From Frateuria_A sp035943815 (GTDB lineage Bacteria; Pseudomonadota; Gammaproteobacteria; Xanthomonadales; Rhodanobacteraceae): a stretch of 64,000 nt of DNA. Within the stretch, counting starts at the first letter, position 1; every line of letters begins with the position of its first letter. Shown here one piece after another: positions 32,664 through 40,990 of the stretch. The position numbers and the translations under genes are program-made. The stretch lies in NCBI RefSeq assembly GCF_035943815.1, contig NZ_DASZBU010000015.1, forward strand, positions 310,001 through 374,000, written 5' to 3'. The notes below the pieces were generated by a model. It was not told the origin of the DNA and did not search any database. It worked only from the letters and a program-made list of their open reading frames with translations.

Positions 32664-33572
32664 ATGAAAACCGCGCGCTATCTTCCCCTGCTGCTCGCCC
32701 TTTGCATCGGCCAGGCGCTTGCCGACACGCCCATCAACCTGCGCCACGCCGCCTCGCCGGATGCGCGCGTCAGCGTAAGCAACGTCAAGGGCCAGGTCAC
32801 CATCGTCGCCTGGGATCGCAATGAAGTCCAAGTCGGCGGCACGCTCGGCAATGGCGCGGCGCCGCTGGTCATCGAGGGCGACAACGGCGACCTGGAAATC
32901 AAGGTCAAGCCGCAGGGCGGTTCGCACGGTTGGTTCAACTGGAACGGCGACAACGCGATGGGCCCAACCAGCCTCGAGCTCCACGTACCCAAAGGCGCCA
33001 GGCTGGACGTCAACGTGGTCAGCGCGCCCCTGGGCATCGACGGCATGGATGGCGGCGAGATCTCGGTCAACTCGGTCAGCGGCCGGGTGCGTGTCGATGC
33101 CCGCACGCCGATGCTCACCGTCGACACCGTGAGCGGCACGGTGCAGCAGTCCGGCCACGCCGAACGCGCTCACCTGCAGACGGTCAGCGGCGACATCCTC
33201 GCGCCTGCGCTGGGCGGCAACGCCGACCTGCAAACCGTTTCGGGAAGGATCCAGGCTTCCGGCGGGCCCTGGCAGAAGTTCAACCTGAGCACCGTGTCCG
33301 GCGACGTGCAGGTCAGTGGCGCCGTTGCCGACCGCGGCAGCCTCGACATCGACAGCATGAGCGGCGACGTGCAGATCCAGGTGCCTTCGAACCTGTCGGC
33401 AGCGATCCAGGCCAGCAGCTTCAGCGGAGACTTGCGAAGTGATTTCGGCAAGGTCAGCAAGCACGAACATGGCCCCGGCAGCGAACTCAACGCAGAGATC
33501 GCCGGCGCCCGCGGCCGAATCCACGTGGAGACCTTCAGCGGGGACCTGCGCATCCGCCGAAAGGCCGATTGA
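32664..33572 (+). CDS. Secreted DUF4097 beta-repeat protein
   Basis: A 302-residue exported protein (signal YLPLLLALCIGQALA). The mature part is a series of short repeats with (S/T)VSG(D/R) turns: VNSVSGRVRV, VDTVSGTVQQ, LQTVSGDILA, LQTVSGRIQA, LSTVSGDVQV, IDSMSGDVQI, VETFSGDLRI. This is the DUF4097 / adhesin-like right-handed beta-helix pattern. Such genes are often found with ECF sigma pairs and are thought to act in envelope stress. It is 19 bases after the anti-sigma gene, so it is the probable output gene of this operon. The exact role is unknown. Confidence 0.85.
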   Translation: MKTARYLPLLLALCIGQALADTPINLRHAASPDARVSVSNVKGQVTIVAWDRNEVQVGGTLGNGAAPLVIEGDNGDLEIKVKPQGGSHGWFNWNGDNAMGPTSLELHVPKGARLDVNVVSAPLGIDGMDGGEISVNSVSGRVRVDARTPMLTVDTVSGTVQQSGHAERAHLQTVSGDILAPALGGNADLQTVSGRIQASGGPWQKFNLSTVSGDVQVSGAVADRGSLDIDSMSGDVQIQVPSNLSAAIQASSFSGDLRSDFGKVSKHEHGPGSELNAEIAGARGRIHVETFSGDLRIRRKAD

Positions 33573-33593
33573 CCGCACCGAATCGGCATCAAC

Positions 33594-33627
33594 AAAAAAA
33601 GGCCGTCGCTTGCGACGGCCTTTTTCT
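33594..33627. terminator. Bidirectional Rho-independent terminator
   Basis: A-tract, stem GGCCGTCG / CGACGGCC with a 4-base loop (33601-33620) and T-tract on the other side, between two convergent genes. It can serve both the DUF4097 gene and the minus-strand gene ending at 33644. Confidence 0.9.
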
Positions 33628-33643
33628 TGGAACGAGCAGAGTC

Positions 33644-34543
33644 CTACAGATCCTGGTGGTACTGCACGTACGGCGTGCGCGACTGGTCGGGCTCCGGACC
33701 CGACGGTGTCGGCACCGAGGAGCCGGATGACCAAAGGTTCTGCGCGCCGATGCTCAACTCGCCCTGCCAGGGCAGGCGCAGGGTGACGCCCAGATCGATG
33801 CTGCTCCAGCGCTTGTCGCCATAGAAGCCACCGGGCAAGGCCGGTTGCATGGTGCGGCCGATCAGGGTGCCGCTCAGCGGGCCATGGTCGACGCCGAAGC
33901 TCAGCGCCTTCTGGTCGAGGGTGTTGATGCCCAGCACGTTGCCGGGCAGCAGGCGGATGCGGCCCACGCTGGCGCCCAGGTCGATGCCGCTCTGTCCGCC
34001 CACGGCCACGCGCCCGCGAGCGTTGAGCTGGGCGCTGCTGTCGAAATCCGGCAAGCCGTTGACGCCAGGCGTGGCGCCCGGCAATACGCGCGGCAGGCGC
34101 TGGTCGGGCGTCGAGTCCGCGCCCACGCTCAGGCCCACGCTATAGCGGCCGAGGTTGTAGGTGGCGCCGATCTCGCTGCCGATCACCCGCGGGCCGCGCG
34201 AGACCCAGTTGTGCTCGCTCACGCCGGCGTGGATCTGCAGGTTCGGATCCAGGCCGTACTGCAAGGTGCTGGACATCACGCTGCCAGCGTCAACCGCCTG
34301 GAAGGCAAGCGGCGCATCGCCCTGCTGACCCGGCACGGACGGCTGTGCGTCGGCCTTCAACATCAGCATGCGACCGTCATGGCCGCGCCACAGCGGCACC
34401 ACCACGCCCTGGCCGAAGTCGGCCATCTGGTCAGGCGTCTGGCGCAGCAGCTGCTGTGCCAGCGCGTGCGTGTCGCCGTCCAGCGACTGCCCTGCCGCGG
34501 CGAGCGGCACGAGCAAGGTCAGCAGTGGCAGCAGGCGGCGCAT
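33644..34543 (-). CDS. Exported outer-membrane-like protein of unknown function
   Basis: A 299-residue protein with a signal peptide (MRRLLPLLTLLVPLAAAGQ). After a helical start (HALAQQLLRQTPDQMADFGQ) the sequence alternates short amphipathic strands with Gly/Asp turns (LQYGLDPNLQIHAGVSEHNW, GATYNLGRYSVGLSVGADST, ELSIGAQNLW), as in small outer-membrane barrels. I do not recognise a named family; similar uncharacterised proteins occur in xanthomonads. It is transcribed divergently from the GGDEF-EAL gene, convergent with the DUF4097 operon. Function unknown. Confidence 0.7.
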   Translation of the reverse strand: MRRLLPLLTLLVPLAAAGQSLDGDTHALAQQLLRQTPDQMADFGQGVVVPLWRGHDGRMLMLKADAQPSVPGQQGDAPLAFQAVDAGSVMSSTLQYGLDPNLQIHAGVSEHNWVSRGPRVIGSEIGATYNLGRYSVGLSVGADSTPDQRLPRVLPGATPGVNGLPDFDSSAQLNARGRVAVGGQSGIDLGASVGRIRLLPGNVLGINTLDQKALSFGVDHGPLSGTLIGRTMQPALPGGFYGDKRWSSIDLGVTLRLPWQGELSIGAQNLWSSGSSVPTPSGPEPDQSRTPYVQYHQDL

Positions 34544-34798
34544 GATCGTGAGTCTGGTCTTTCGGTGACTGGGGGAATTCGATGGAGGAGAGTATAGCCC
34601 GCTTTACGTTTACCTAACACCCCACGGCCCCCTGGCGGTCGCCGAAATGGTGAACCCAGCCACATATCCCCGGGTATGGACCGTGGCGTGAAACTGGGGT
34701 TCCGTCCAAATGAAAATCAAGGCAAACCCGGCTCCGCCAGGACCGCGTCGCAGGATATAGTCGCGCTACGGCCCGCCACGGAAACCGAGAACCGCAAA

Positions 34799-37690
34799 AT
34801 GAGCCCGGTGCCACCCTCCCGCGAGCCCCTGCCGTTCCCGGCCGACCGGGAAGCGCTGCACCGGGCCGTGGAACGGCTGTTCGGCGCACCGGACGCTGCC
34901 GGCGTGGCCGCCGTGTGCGAAACCCTGCTCTCGGACTGGCATGTCCGTGCCCGCCTGGGCTGGCGACTGCTGGGCGGGGACGAAGCGCCGACGTCCAGCG
35001 GACGGATAGAGCTGGCCGAGGATCCGCAAGGCCTGCGCGTGCTGGTGTTGGAGCCGGAAGTGCCGCTGGCGCAGCCGCTGCGAGAGCGGCTGTCCTGGTT
35101 CGGCCGCCTGGCCACCACCCGGCTGCGGCAGCAGGCCGAGACGGCCCGCCTGTACGAGGCGATCTCCCGCCTGGCGCTTGCCGAGCGCCTGCAGCGCGCG
35201 CTGTTCGCGATCGCCGAGCAGGCGGGCACCGAGCGCAACATGACCCATATGATGCGTTCGCTGCACGCCATCGTCGGCAGCCTGATGTACGCCGAAAACT
35301 TCTACGTCGTGCTGTACGACGAAGCCACCGACAGCGTGCGCTTCCCCTACTACGCCGACGCCGCCGACCGCGATCCGCCCTCGCCCGAGCGCAGCGCTCC
35401 GCTGGCCGAGCTGGAACACAGCCTGACCTGGAACCTGCTCAAGGGCGGCCGCGCCATGATGGGCTCGATCGAGGAGCTCAACCGCACCGTCGGCAACCGG
35501 CTCGTGCGGATCGGCCCGGATTGCGAGCACTGGCTCGGCGTGCCATTGCTGCGCGAAGGCAAGGTGGTCGGCGGCATCGTGATCCAGAGCTACCGCGCCG
35601 ACACCCAGTACACGCCGCAGGACCGCGAACTGCTCAGCTACGTCGCCCAGCACGTGCAGACCGCGCTGGAAAAGCGCCAGGCCCAGGCCGAGCTCGAACG
35701 CCGTGTCGCCGACCGCACCGCCGCCCTGCGCGAGGCCAACCGCGTGTTGCGCCAGCAGGTGCTGCAACGCCAGCGTGGCGAGCGGCTGCAGGCGGCGCTG
35801 TTCCGCATCGCCGAACTGGCCAGCACCTCGGAAGGACTGGACACCTTCTATGCAGCGGTGCACCGGGTCATCGGCGGCCTGATCTACGCGCGCAACTTCT
35901 ACATCGCATTGCTGGACGAAGAGAGCGGCCAGCTGACCTTCCCCTACTCGATCGACGAGGTCGACAACGTGCCAGCCCCGCGCCTGCATGGCCGCGGCGC
36001 GACCGAGTACGTGCTGCGCCACGGCAAGCCGCTGCTGGCCGATTCGGGCGAGCTGGAGCGGCTGACCGCGCTGGGGGAGATCGAGCGCCAGGGCGCCCAT
36101 TCGCTGTGCTGGCTGGGCGTGCCGCTGGTCTGGGGCGAGAAGGTGATGGGCGCGCTGGCGGTCCAGAGCTACACCCCCGAGCACACCTACAACGAACGCG
36201 ACCAGGAGCTGCTCACCTTCGTCAGCTACCACATCGCCAACGCGCTGCAACGCAAGCACACCACCGAATCGCTCAAGCAGGCCTACGCCGGCCTGGAGCG
36301 GCGCGTCACCGAGCGCACCCGCGCGCTGGCGTTGGCCAACCGCGACCTGCGCGAGCAGATCGCCGAGCGTGAGCGCGTGGAGCGCCGCCTCAAATACGAA
36401 ACCCTGCACGATTCGCTGACCGGCCTGCCCAACCGCACCCTGCTGCTGCAGCGCATGGAGCAGGCGCTGGAACGCTATCGATCCGAGCCCGAGGCCGGGT
36501 TTGCGGTGCTTTTCATCGATTTGGATCGCTTCAAGGTCATCAACGACTCCGTCGGCCATCTGGTCGGCGACGATCTGCTGTTCCAGGTAGGCGGACGCAT
36601 CCGCGCCTGCCTGAAGACCCGTGATGTGGTTGCCCGGCTGGGTGGCGACGAATTCGCCGTGTTGCTCGAGGGCATCAGCGACCCGGCCACTGCGGTGGTC
36701 GTCGCCGAGCGCGTCATCAGCGAGCTGCAGACCCCTTTCCGGCTCGGCGCCAAGGAGATCTTCACCTCGGCCTCCATCGGCGTGGCCCTGCCCGGCCCGC
36801 ATTACCAGAAGCCGGAAGAACTGCTGCGCGATGCCGACGCCGCGATGTACCGCGCCAAGGACGAAGGCCGCCATCGCGCCGCGGTGTTCGACGACCGCCT
36901 GCGCCGCGAGGCGCTGTCCCTGCTGGAGCTCGAAAGCGACCTGCGCCGTGGCCTGGCGCGCAACGAGTTCGTGCCTTTCTACCAGCCCATCGTCGCGCTG
37001 GAGGATGGCCGCGTGGTCGGCTACGAGGCGTTGCTGCGCTGGCACCATCCCGACCGTGGCTTGCTCGCCCCGGGCGAGTTCCTGGTGATCGCCGAGGAGG
37101 CCGGCTGCGCCGAAAGCATCGACTGGCAGATCTTCGAGCAGGTCTGCGTGCAGGCGCCCCGCCTGCTGGGCAAGGATGGCTTCGTCAGCATCAACGTCTC
37201 CGGCCGCCACTTCCGGGTGCCTGACCTGGACGCCCGCCTGCTCGCCCTGCTGGCCGAGCACGGCCTGCCGCCGCGGCAAGTGCGCATCGAGGTGACCGAG
37301 CGCGCGCTGCTGGACAACCCCGCGCAGGTCAAGCGCATCCTGGAAAACATGCGCAGCCGCGGCGTACGGGTCGCGCTGGACGACTTCGGCACCGGCTACT
37401 CCTCGCTGAGCTACCTGCACCAGTATCCGTTCGAGACGCTCAAGATCGACCGCTCGTTCATCACCGAGTTGCCGCGCGAGGGCGAAAGCCAGGGCCTGGC
37501 CGTGGTGCGGGCGATCCAGGTGCTGGCCGATTCGCTGAACATGCTGGTGATCGCCGAAGGCATCGAGGACGAGTACCAGCGCCAGGCCCTGATGCGCGTC
37601 GGCTGCCGCTTTGGCCAGGGCTTCCTGTTCGCCCGCCCGCAGCCGATCGGCATATGGCTCCCGGCCGATCCGACGCCGGCCGTGGCCTAG
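34799..37690 (+). CDS. GAF-GAF-GGDEF-EAL cyclic-di-GMP enzyme
   Basis: Soluble signalling protein (963 aa) with two similar halves: a GAF domain (about 135-300), a helical linker, a second GAF (about 345-500), then GGDEF (about 540-700) and EAL (about 715-955). RLGGDEFAVLL is an intact diguanylate cyclase signature. The inhibitory RxxD site is KTRD here, so product inhibition may be lost. The EAL half keeps GYEALLRW, SINVSGRHF, EVTERALL, DDFGTGYSS, KIDRSF and AEGIE, the metal and catalytic residues of phosphodiesterases. It could make or degrade c-di-GMP depending on the GAF ligand. The start at 34799 is the first codon close to the folded part; an upstream ATG at 34676 is possible. Confidence 0.93.
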   Translation: MSPVPPSREPLPFPADREALHRAVERLFGAPDAAGVAAVCETLLSDWHVRARLGWRLLGGDEAPTSSGRIELAEDPQGLRVLVLEPEVPLAQPLRERLSWFGRLATTRLRQQAETARLYEAISRLALAERLQRALFAIAEQAGTERNMTHMMRSLHAIVGSLMYAENFYVVLYDEATDSVRFPYYADAADRDPPSPERSAPLAELEHSLTWNLLKGGRAMMGSIEELNRTVGNRLVRIGPDCEHWLGVPLLREGKVVGGIVIQSYRADTQYTPQDRELLSYVAQHVQTALEKRQAQAELERRVADRTAALREANRVLRQQVLQRQRGERLQAALFRIAELASTSEGLDTFYAAVHRVIGGLIYARNFYIALLDEESGQLTFPYSIDEVDNVPAPRLHGRGATEYVLRHGKPLLADSGELERLTALGEIERQGAHSLCWLGVPLVWGEKVMGALAVQSYTPEHTYNERDQELLTFVSYHIANALQRKHTTESLKQAYAGLERRVTERTRALALANRDLREQIAERERVERRLKYETLHDSLTGLPNRTLLLQRMEQALERYRSEPEAGFAVLFIDLDRFKVINDSVGHLVGDDLLFQVGGRIRACLKTRDVVARLGGDEFAVLLEGISDPATAVVVAERVISELQTPFRLGAKEIFTSASIGVALPGPHYQKPEELLRDADAAMYRAKDEGRHRAAVFDDRLRREALSLLELESDLRRGLARNEFVPFYQPIVALEDGRVVGYEALLRWHHPDRGLLAPGEFLVIAEEAGCAESIDWQIFEQVCVQAPRLLGKDGFVSINVSGRHFRVPDLDARLLALLAEHGLPPRQVRIEVTERALLDNPAQVKRILENMRSRGVRVALDDFGTGYSSLSYLHQYPFETLKIDRSFITELPREGESQGLAVVRAIQVLADSLNMLVIAEGIEDEYQRQALMRVGCRFGQGFLFARPQPIGIWLPADPTPAVA

Positions 37691-37718
37691 TCGCCGGCTC
37701 GTTCGCCGGCGATGCGCG

Positions 37719-38618
37719 CTACTGCGCCGTGGTCGAGGTATCGGCGCTGATCCCGCCGCTCAACAGGTGTTCGGCATCGATGCGGTCGAAGGTGTAGCGC
37801 TGCGCGCAGAACTCGCAGATCACCTCTATCTCGCCATCACGGGCCGCCAGGGCGGCTTCCACTTCCTCGCGACCGATCGAGCGCAGCATGGACTCGACGC
37901 GCTCGCGTGAGCAGCTGCAGCCGAACACGAGTGGACGCGGCTCGAACAACCGCACGGTTTCCTCGTGGTAGAGCCGGTACAGCAGTTGCTCGGGCGCGGT
38001 GCCGAGCATCTCTTCGCGACCGAGCGTGCCGGTCAGGTGCAGCACGCGGCCCCAGGCGTCCTCGTCCTCCACCACGCCGTGGCCGCCTTCGCCGGGCAGC
38101 TTCTGCAGCATCAGGCCGACCGCGTGTTCGCCGTCGGTGGCCAGCAGCAGCCGTGCCGGCAACTGCTCGGAGAGGCGGAAGTAGTTTTCAAGCGCACCGG
38201 CAAGTTCCGGCTGGCTCAGTTCCACCAGCCCCTGGTAGCGCTGGCCGCGTTCGGCGTGGCCGATGGTGATCGCCATCACCGCGCCGGGCAGCGCCGAGAG
38301 ATCCAGTGGCTCCGGCAGCGGGTCGCTCCAGCGCGCCAGGCCGCGCAGGCGGCCCTGGTCGCTGCATTCGGTGAACAGCAGGCGCAGTGCGCCGCTGCTC
38401 TTGAGTTCGATCGACAGCGCACCCTCCAACTTGATGTTGCCGGTGAGCAGCGCGCTGGCCGCCAGGCTCTGGCCGAGCAGGTCGCGCAACGGCGGCGGAT
38501 AGTCGGCACGGGCAGCCACCTCGCGCCAGGCAGCGCCCAGCCGCACCAGCACGCCGCGCACACCGGCGCGTTCCAGCACGAAGCGATGCAGCACGTCCTC
38601 GACAAGCACGGTTTCCAC
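37719..38618 (-). CDS. hslO: Redox-regulated chaperone Hsp33
   Basis: Cytosolic holdase (299 aa) switched on by oxidation of a zinc-bound Cys centre. The C-terminal CSCSRERVES and, 28 residues later, CEFC form the C-x-C / C-x-x-C zinc site. The core segments SLAASALLTGNIKLEGALSI and LPGEGGHGVVEDEDAWGRV are typical. No ATG fits the N-terminus; the GTG at 38618 is preceded by AGAGGTAAGG at good distance and gives the family's length, so it is taken as the start. The open frame extends another 109 codons across the mtgA promoter and into mtgA, which is not credible coding. Confidence 0.93.
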   Translation of the reverse strand: METVLVEDVLHRFVLERAGVRGVLVRLGAAWREVAARADYPPPLRDLLGQSLAASALLTGNIKLEGALSIELKSSGALRLLFTECSDQGRLRGLARWSDPLPEPLDLSALPGAVMAITIGHAERGQRYQGLVELSQPELAGALENYFRLSEQLPARLLLATDGEHAVGLMLQKLPGEGGHGVVEDEDAWGRVLHLTGTLGREEMLGTAPEQLLYRLYHEETVRLFEPRPLVFGCSCSRERVESMLRSIGREEVEAALAARDGEIEVICEFCAQRYTFDRIDAEHLLSGGISADTSTTAQ

Positions 38619-38737
38619 GAAGCCCTTACCTCTGCGCAGGGAAACCACCCAGATGGGGGCGCGGCGGCCAGGGACAATGGCCGCAGGCGCCCCGCTTATA
38701 CTCACGAAGCCACCGCCACCCGAGGCCGCTCCCGACG

Positions 38738-39478
38738 ATGCCCGCACCGCGCACCGCCCTCCGCCGCCTGCTGCGCATCGCCGCGATCGTACTGGTCTCC
38801 TGGTTGGCCCTGTCATGGCTGATGGTGCTGGTTCTGCGCTTCGTTCCGCCGTGGACCTCGGCCGTGATGATGGAGCGGCGGCTGGGTGCGCTGGTGCACC
38901 GCGAGCGGGACTTCCACCTGCGCCAGCACTGGGTGCCGTGGTCACAGGTGTCGCCCTACGTGCCGCTGGCGATGGTCGCCGGCGAGGACCAGAAATTTCC
39001 GTTCCACCACGGTTTCGACCTCGACTCGATCCAGAATGCGTTGGACGAGGCAGATGAAGGCCGCCGCCTGCGCGGCGCCAGCACGATCAGCCAGCAGACG
39101 GCCAAGAACCTGTTCCTGTGGAACGGCCGCAGCTTCGTGCGCAAGGGGCTGGAAACGTACTTCACCGTGCTGCTCGAGCTGACCTGGCCCAAGCGGCGCA
39201 TCCTGGAGGTCTACATGAACATCGCCGAATTGGGCGATGGCATCTACGGCGTGGGCGCGGCCAGCGAAGCGTACTTCCACCTGCCGCCCGCGCGGCTGGG
39301 CCCCGCCCAGGCCGCGCGCCTGGCCGCGGTGCTGCCGAGCCCGCGCCGCCTGCATGCCGACCAGCCCAGCGCCTACGTGCAGCGCCGCACCCAGTGGATC
39401 GAGCGGCAGATGCAGCAGCTCGGCGGCCCCGGCTACCTCGACGCCACCCATCCCCCGCGCCCGCGGCGAGGACACTGA
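38738..39478 (+). CDS. mtgA: Monofunctional peptidoglycan glycosyltransferase
   Basis: Inner-membrane GT51 enzyme (246 aa) that polymerises lipid II into glycan strands. It has one N-terminal membrane helix (LLRIAAIVLVSWLALSWLMV), then the GT51 motifs: VAGEDQKFPFHHGFD (catalytic Glu), GASTISQQTAKNLFL, RKGLETYFTVLLEL with KRRILEVYMN, and IYGVGAASEAYF. The length equals MtgA of E. coli. It is divergent from hslO with about 120 bases between. The next gene, a glycosyltransferase, starts two bases after its stop, so the pair is cotranscribed. Confidence 0.95.
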   Translation: MPAPRTALRRLLRIAAIVLVSWLALSWLMVLVLRFVPPWTSAVMMERRLGALVHRERDFHLRQHWVPWSQVSPYVPLAMVAGEDQKFPFHHGFDLDSIQNALDEADEGRRLRGASTISQQTAKNLFLWNGRSFVRKGLETYFTVLLELTWPKRRILEVYMNIAELGDGIYGVGAASEAYFHLPPARLGPAQAARLAAVLPSPRRLHADQPSAYVQRRTQWIERQMQQLGGPGYLDATHPPRPRRGH

Positions 39479-39480
39479 CC

Positions 39481-40434
39481 ATGAGCGAACTCACCATCGT
39501 CGTCCCCGCGTTCAACGAAGCGGCCGTTCTCGATGTCTTCCACGAGCGCCTGGCCCGCGTGCTCGACGCACTACCCTTGGACAGCGCCGTACTCTACGTC
39601 GACGACGGCAGCACCGACGGCACCTGGGCGCTGATTGAACGATTGCTCGCCAGTGACGGCCGCGCGCGGGCCCTGAAGCTGTCGCGCAACTTCGGCAAGG
39701 AGGCCGCGCTCACCGCCGGGCTCGACCACGTGACCGAAGGCGCAGCGGTGGCGATCGACGCCGACCTGCAGGACCCGCCGGAATTGATTCCCGAACTGGT
39801 GGCGCAATGGCGCGCCGGCTTCGACGTGGTCTACGCCACCCGCAGCGCACGCGCCGGCGAGACCCGGCTCAAGCGTCTCACCGCGGCCGGCTTCTATCGC
39901 GCGATGGAACGCTTCTCCGACACTCCGCTGCCGCGCGATACCGGCGACTTCCGCCTGCTCTCCCGCCGTGCGCTCGACGCACTGGCGCGCCTGCGCGAGC
40001 GCCAGCGCTTCATGAAGGGCCTGTTCGCCTGGATCGGCTACCGCCAGACTGCCGTGCGCTACCAGCGCGAGCCGCGCCAGGCGGGCCGCAGCAAGTGGAA
40101 TTACTGGCGGCTGACCCAGCTTGCGATCGAGGGAATCACTTCCTTTTCCACGGCACCGTTGCGGCTGGCTACCTGGGTCGGGCTGGGCTCATCGATGCTG
40201 GCCTTCGTGTACGGCGTGTGGGTGCTGGCCAAGGCGCTGATCTGGGGCGACCCGGTACGCGGTTATCCGACCCTTATGCTGGTGATCCTGTTCCTCGGCG
40301 GGGTGCAGTTGCTGGCGCTGGGCGTGATCGGCGAATACCTGGGCCGCAGCTATGCCGAGAGCAAGCAGCGCCCGCTGTATTTCGTGGAAGAGGAGCGGCT
40401 GGCCAGCTGCATGGATCGGCCACCGGCCCCTTGA
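39481..40434 (+). CDS. Family 2 glycosyltransferase, polyprenyl-phosphate type
   Basis: Membrane GT2 enzyme (317 aa) of the DPM1/GtrB/ArnC type that moves a sugar from a nucleotide donor to undecaprenyl phosphate. The GT-A part has YVDDGSTDGTW, KLSRNFGKEAALTAGLDH and the metal site IDADLQDPPELIPEL. Two C-terminal membrane helices (LGSSMLAFVYGVWVLAKALI and LMLVILFLGGVQLLALGVIG) and EYLGRSYAESKQRPLY complete the family layout. It is tightly coupled to mtgA, an unusual partner, and no GtrA-type flippase is adjacent. The ATG at 39481 is two bases after the mtgA stop codon. Confidence 0.9.
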   Translation: MSELTIVVPAFNEAAVLDVFHERLARVLDALPLDSAVLYVDDGSTDGTWALIERLLASDGRARALKLSRNFGKEAALTAGLDHVTEGAAVAIDADLQDPPELIPELVAQWRAGFDVVYATRSARAGETRLKRLTAAGFYRAMERFSDTPLPRDTGDFRLLSRRALDALARLRERQRFMKGLFAWIGYRQTAVRYQREPRQAGRSKWNYWRLTQLAIEGITSFSTAPLRLATWVGLGSSMLAFVYGVWVLAKALIWGDPVRGYPTLMLVILFLGGVQLLALGVIGEYLGRSYAESKQRPLYFVEEERLASCMDRPPAP

Positions 40435-40503
40435 CACCACGCCGACGCCGCGGCGCTAGACTCGTCCCACGCGGCCGGCCGCGGCCGGGTGAGGAGCCAA
40501 GGC

Positions 40504-40932
40504 ATGCGTCAGGTAAGGCATCTGCTCGAGGGCAAAGGCAGCGACGTCTACGCGATCGCACCGGACGCACCGGTACTGGAGGCGATCCGGCAGATGGCCG
40601 AACGCCGCGTCGGCGCCCTGGTGGTGATGGAGGGCGACCGGCTGGCCGGGATCGTGTCCGAGCGCGACTACGCGCGCAAGGTCATCCTGCAGGGCCGCTC
40701 TTCGGCACAGACCGCAGTGTCCGACATCATGAGCGCCGCCCCGCTCACCGTCTCGCCGGAAACCGATGTGTTCGATTGCATGCGCCTGTGCACCGACCGC
40801 CGCGTGCGGCATCTGCCCGTCATCGAGCACCAGCGGGTCGTCGGGGTGATCTCGATCGGCGACCTGGTCAAGGCCGTGATCGACGTGCAGGCCGAGCAGA
40901 TCGAGCAACTGCAGCGCTACATCACCAGCTGA
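40504..40932 (+). CDS. Tandem CBS-domain protein
   Basis: A 142-residue protein made of two CBS motifs: VYAIAPDAPVLEAIRQMAER with ALVVMEGDRLAGIVSERDYA, and LTVSPETDVFDCMRLCTDRR with HLPVIEHQRVVGVISIGDLV. Such stand-alone pairs bind adenine nucleotides (AMP, ATP, NAD or SAM) and act as energy sensors; the partner is not known. The ATG at 40504 follows AGGAGCC; the GTG at 40489 in the same frame is part of the ribosome-binding site. Convergent with the MFS gene. Confidence 0.9.
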   Translation: MRQVRHLLEGKGSDVYAIAPDAPVLEAIRQMAERRVGALVVMEGDRLAGIVSERDYARKVILQGRSSAQTAVSDIMSAAPLTVSPETDVFDCMRLCTDRRVRHLPVIEHQRVVGVISIGDLVKAVIDVQAEQIEQLQRYITS

Positions 40933-40945
40933 GCGCTACATCACC
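40913..40945 (+). repeat. Short duplication across the CBS-gene stop codon
   Basis: AGCGCTACATCACC occurs at 40913 (coding the last residues) and again at 40932 just after the TGA, 19 bases apart. It is the same kind of event as at 21754. Confidence 0.75.
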
Positions 40946-40990
40946 CTGGGAGTGACGCATTGCCTTTCCCTGTTCGGGAAGGTGCAGCCG

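Noticed and set aside
34720..34798. Possible c-di-GMP riboswitch (GGCAAACC segment) before the GGDEF-EAL gene.
   Set aside because: The essential GACGCAAAGCC block and the P1 pairings of GEMM aptamers are missing; only one short motif matches.
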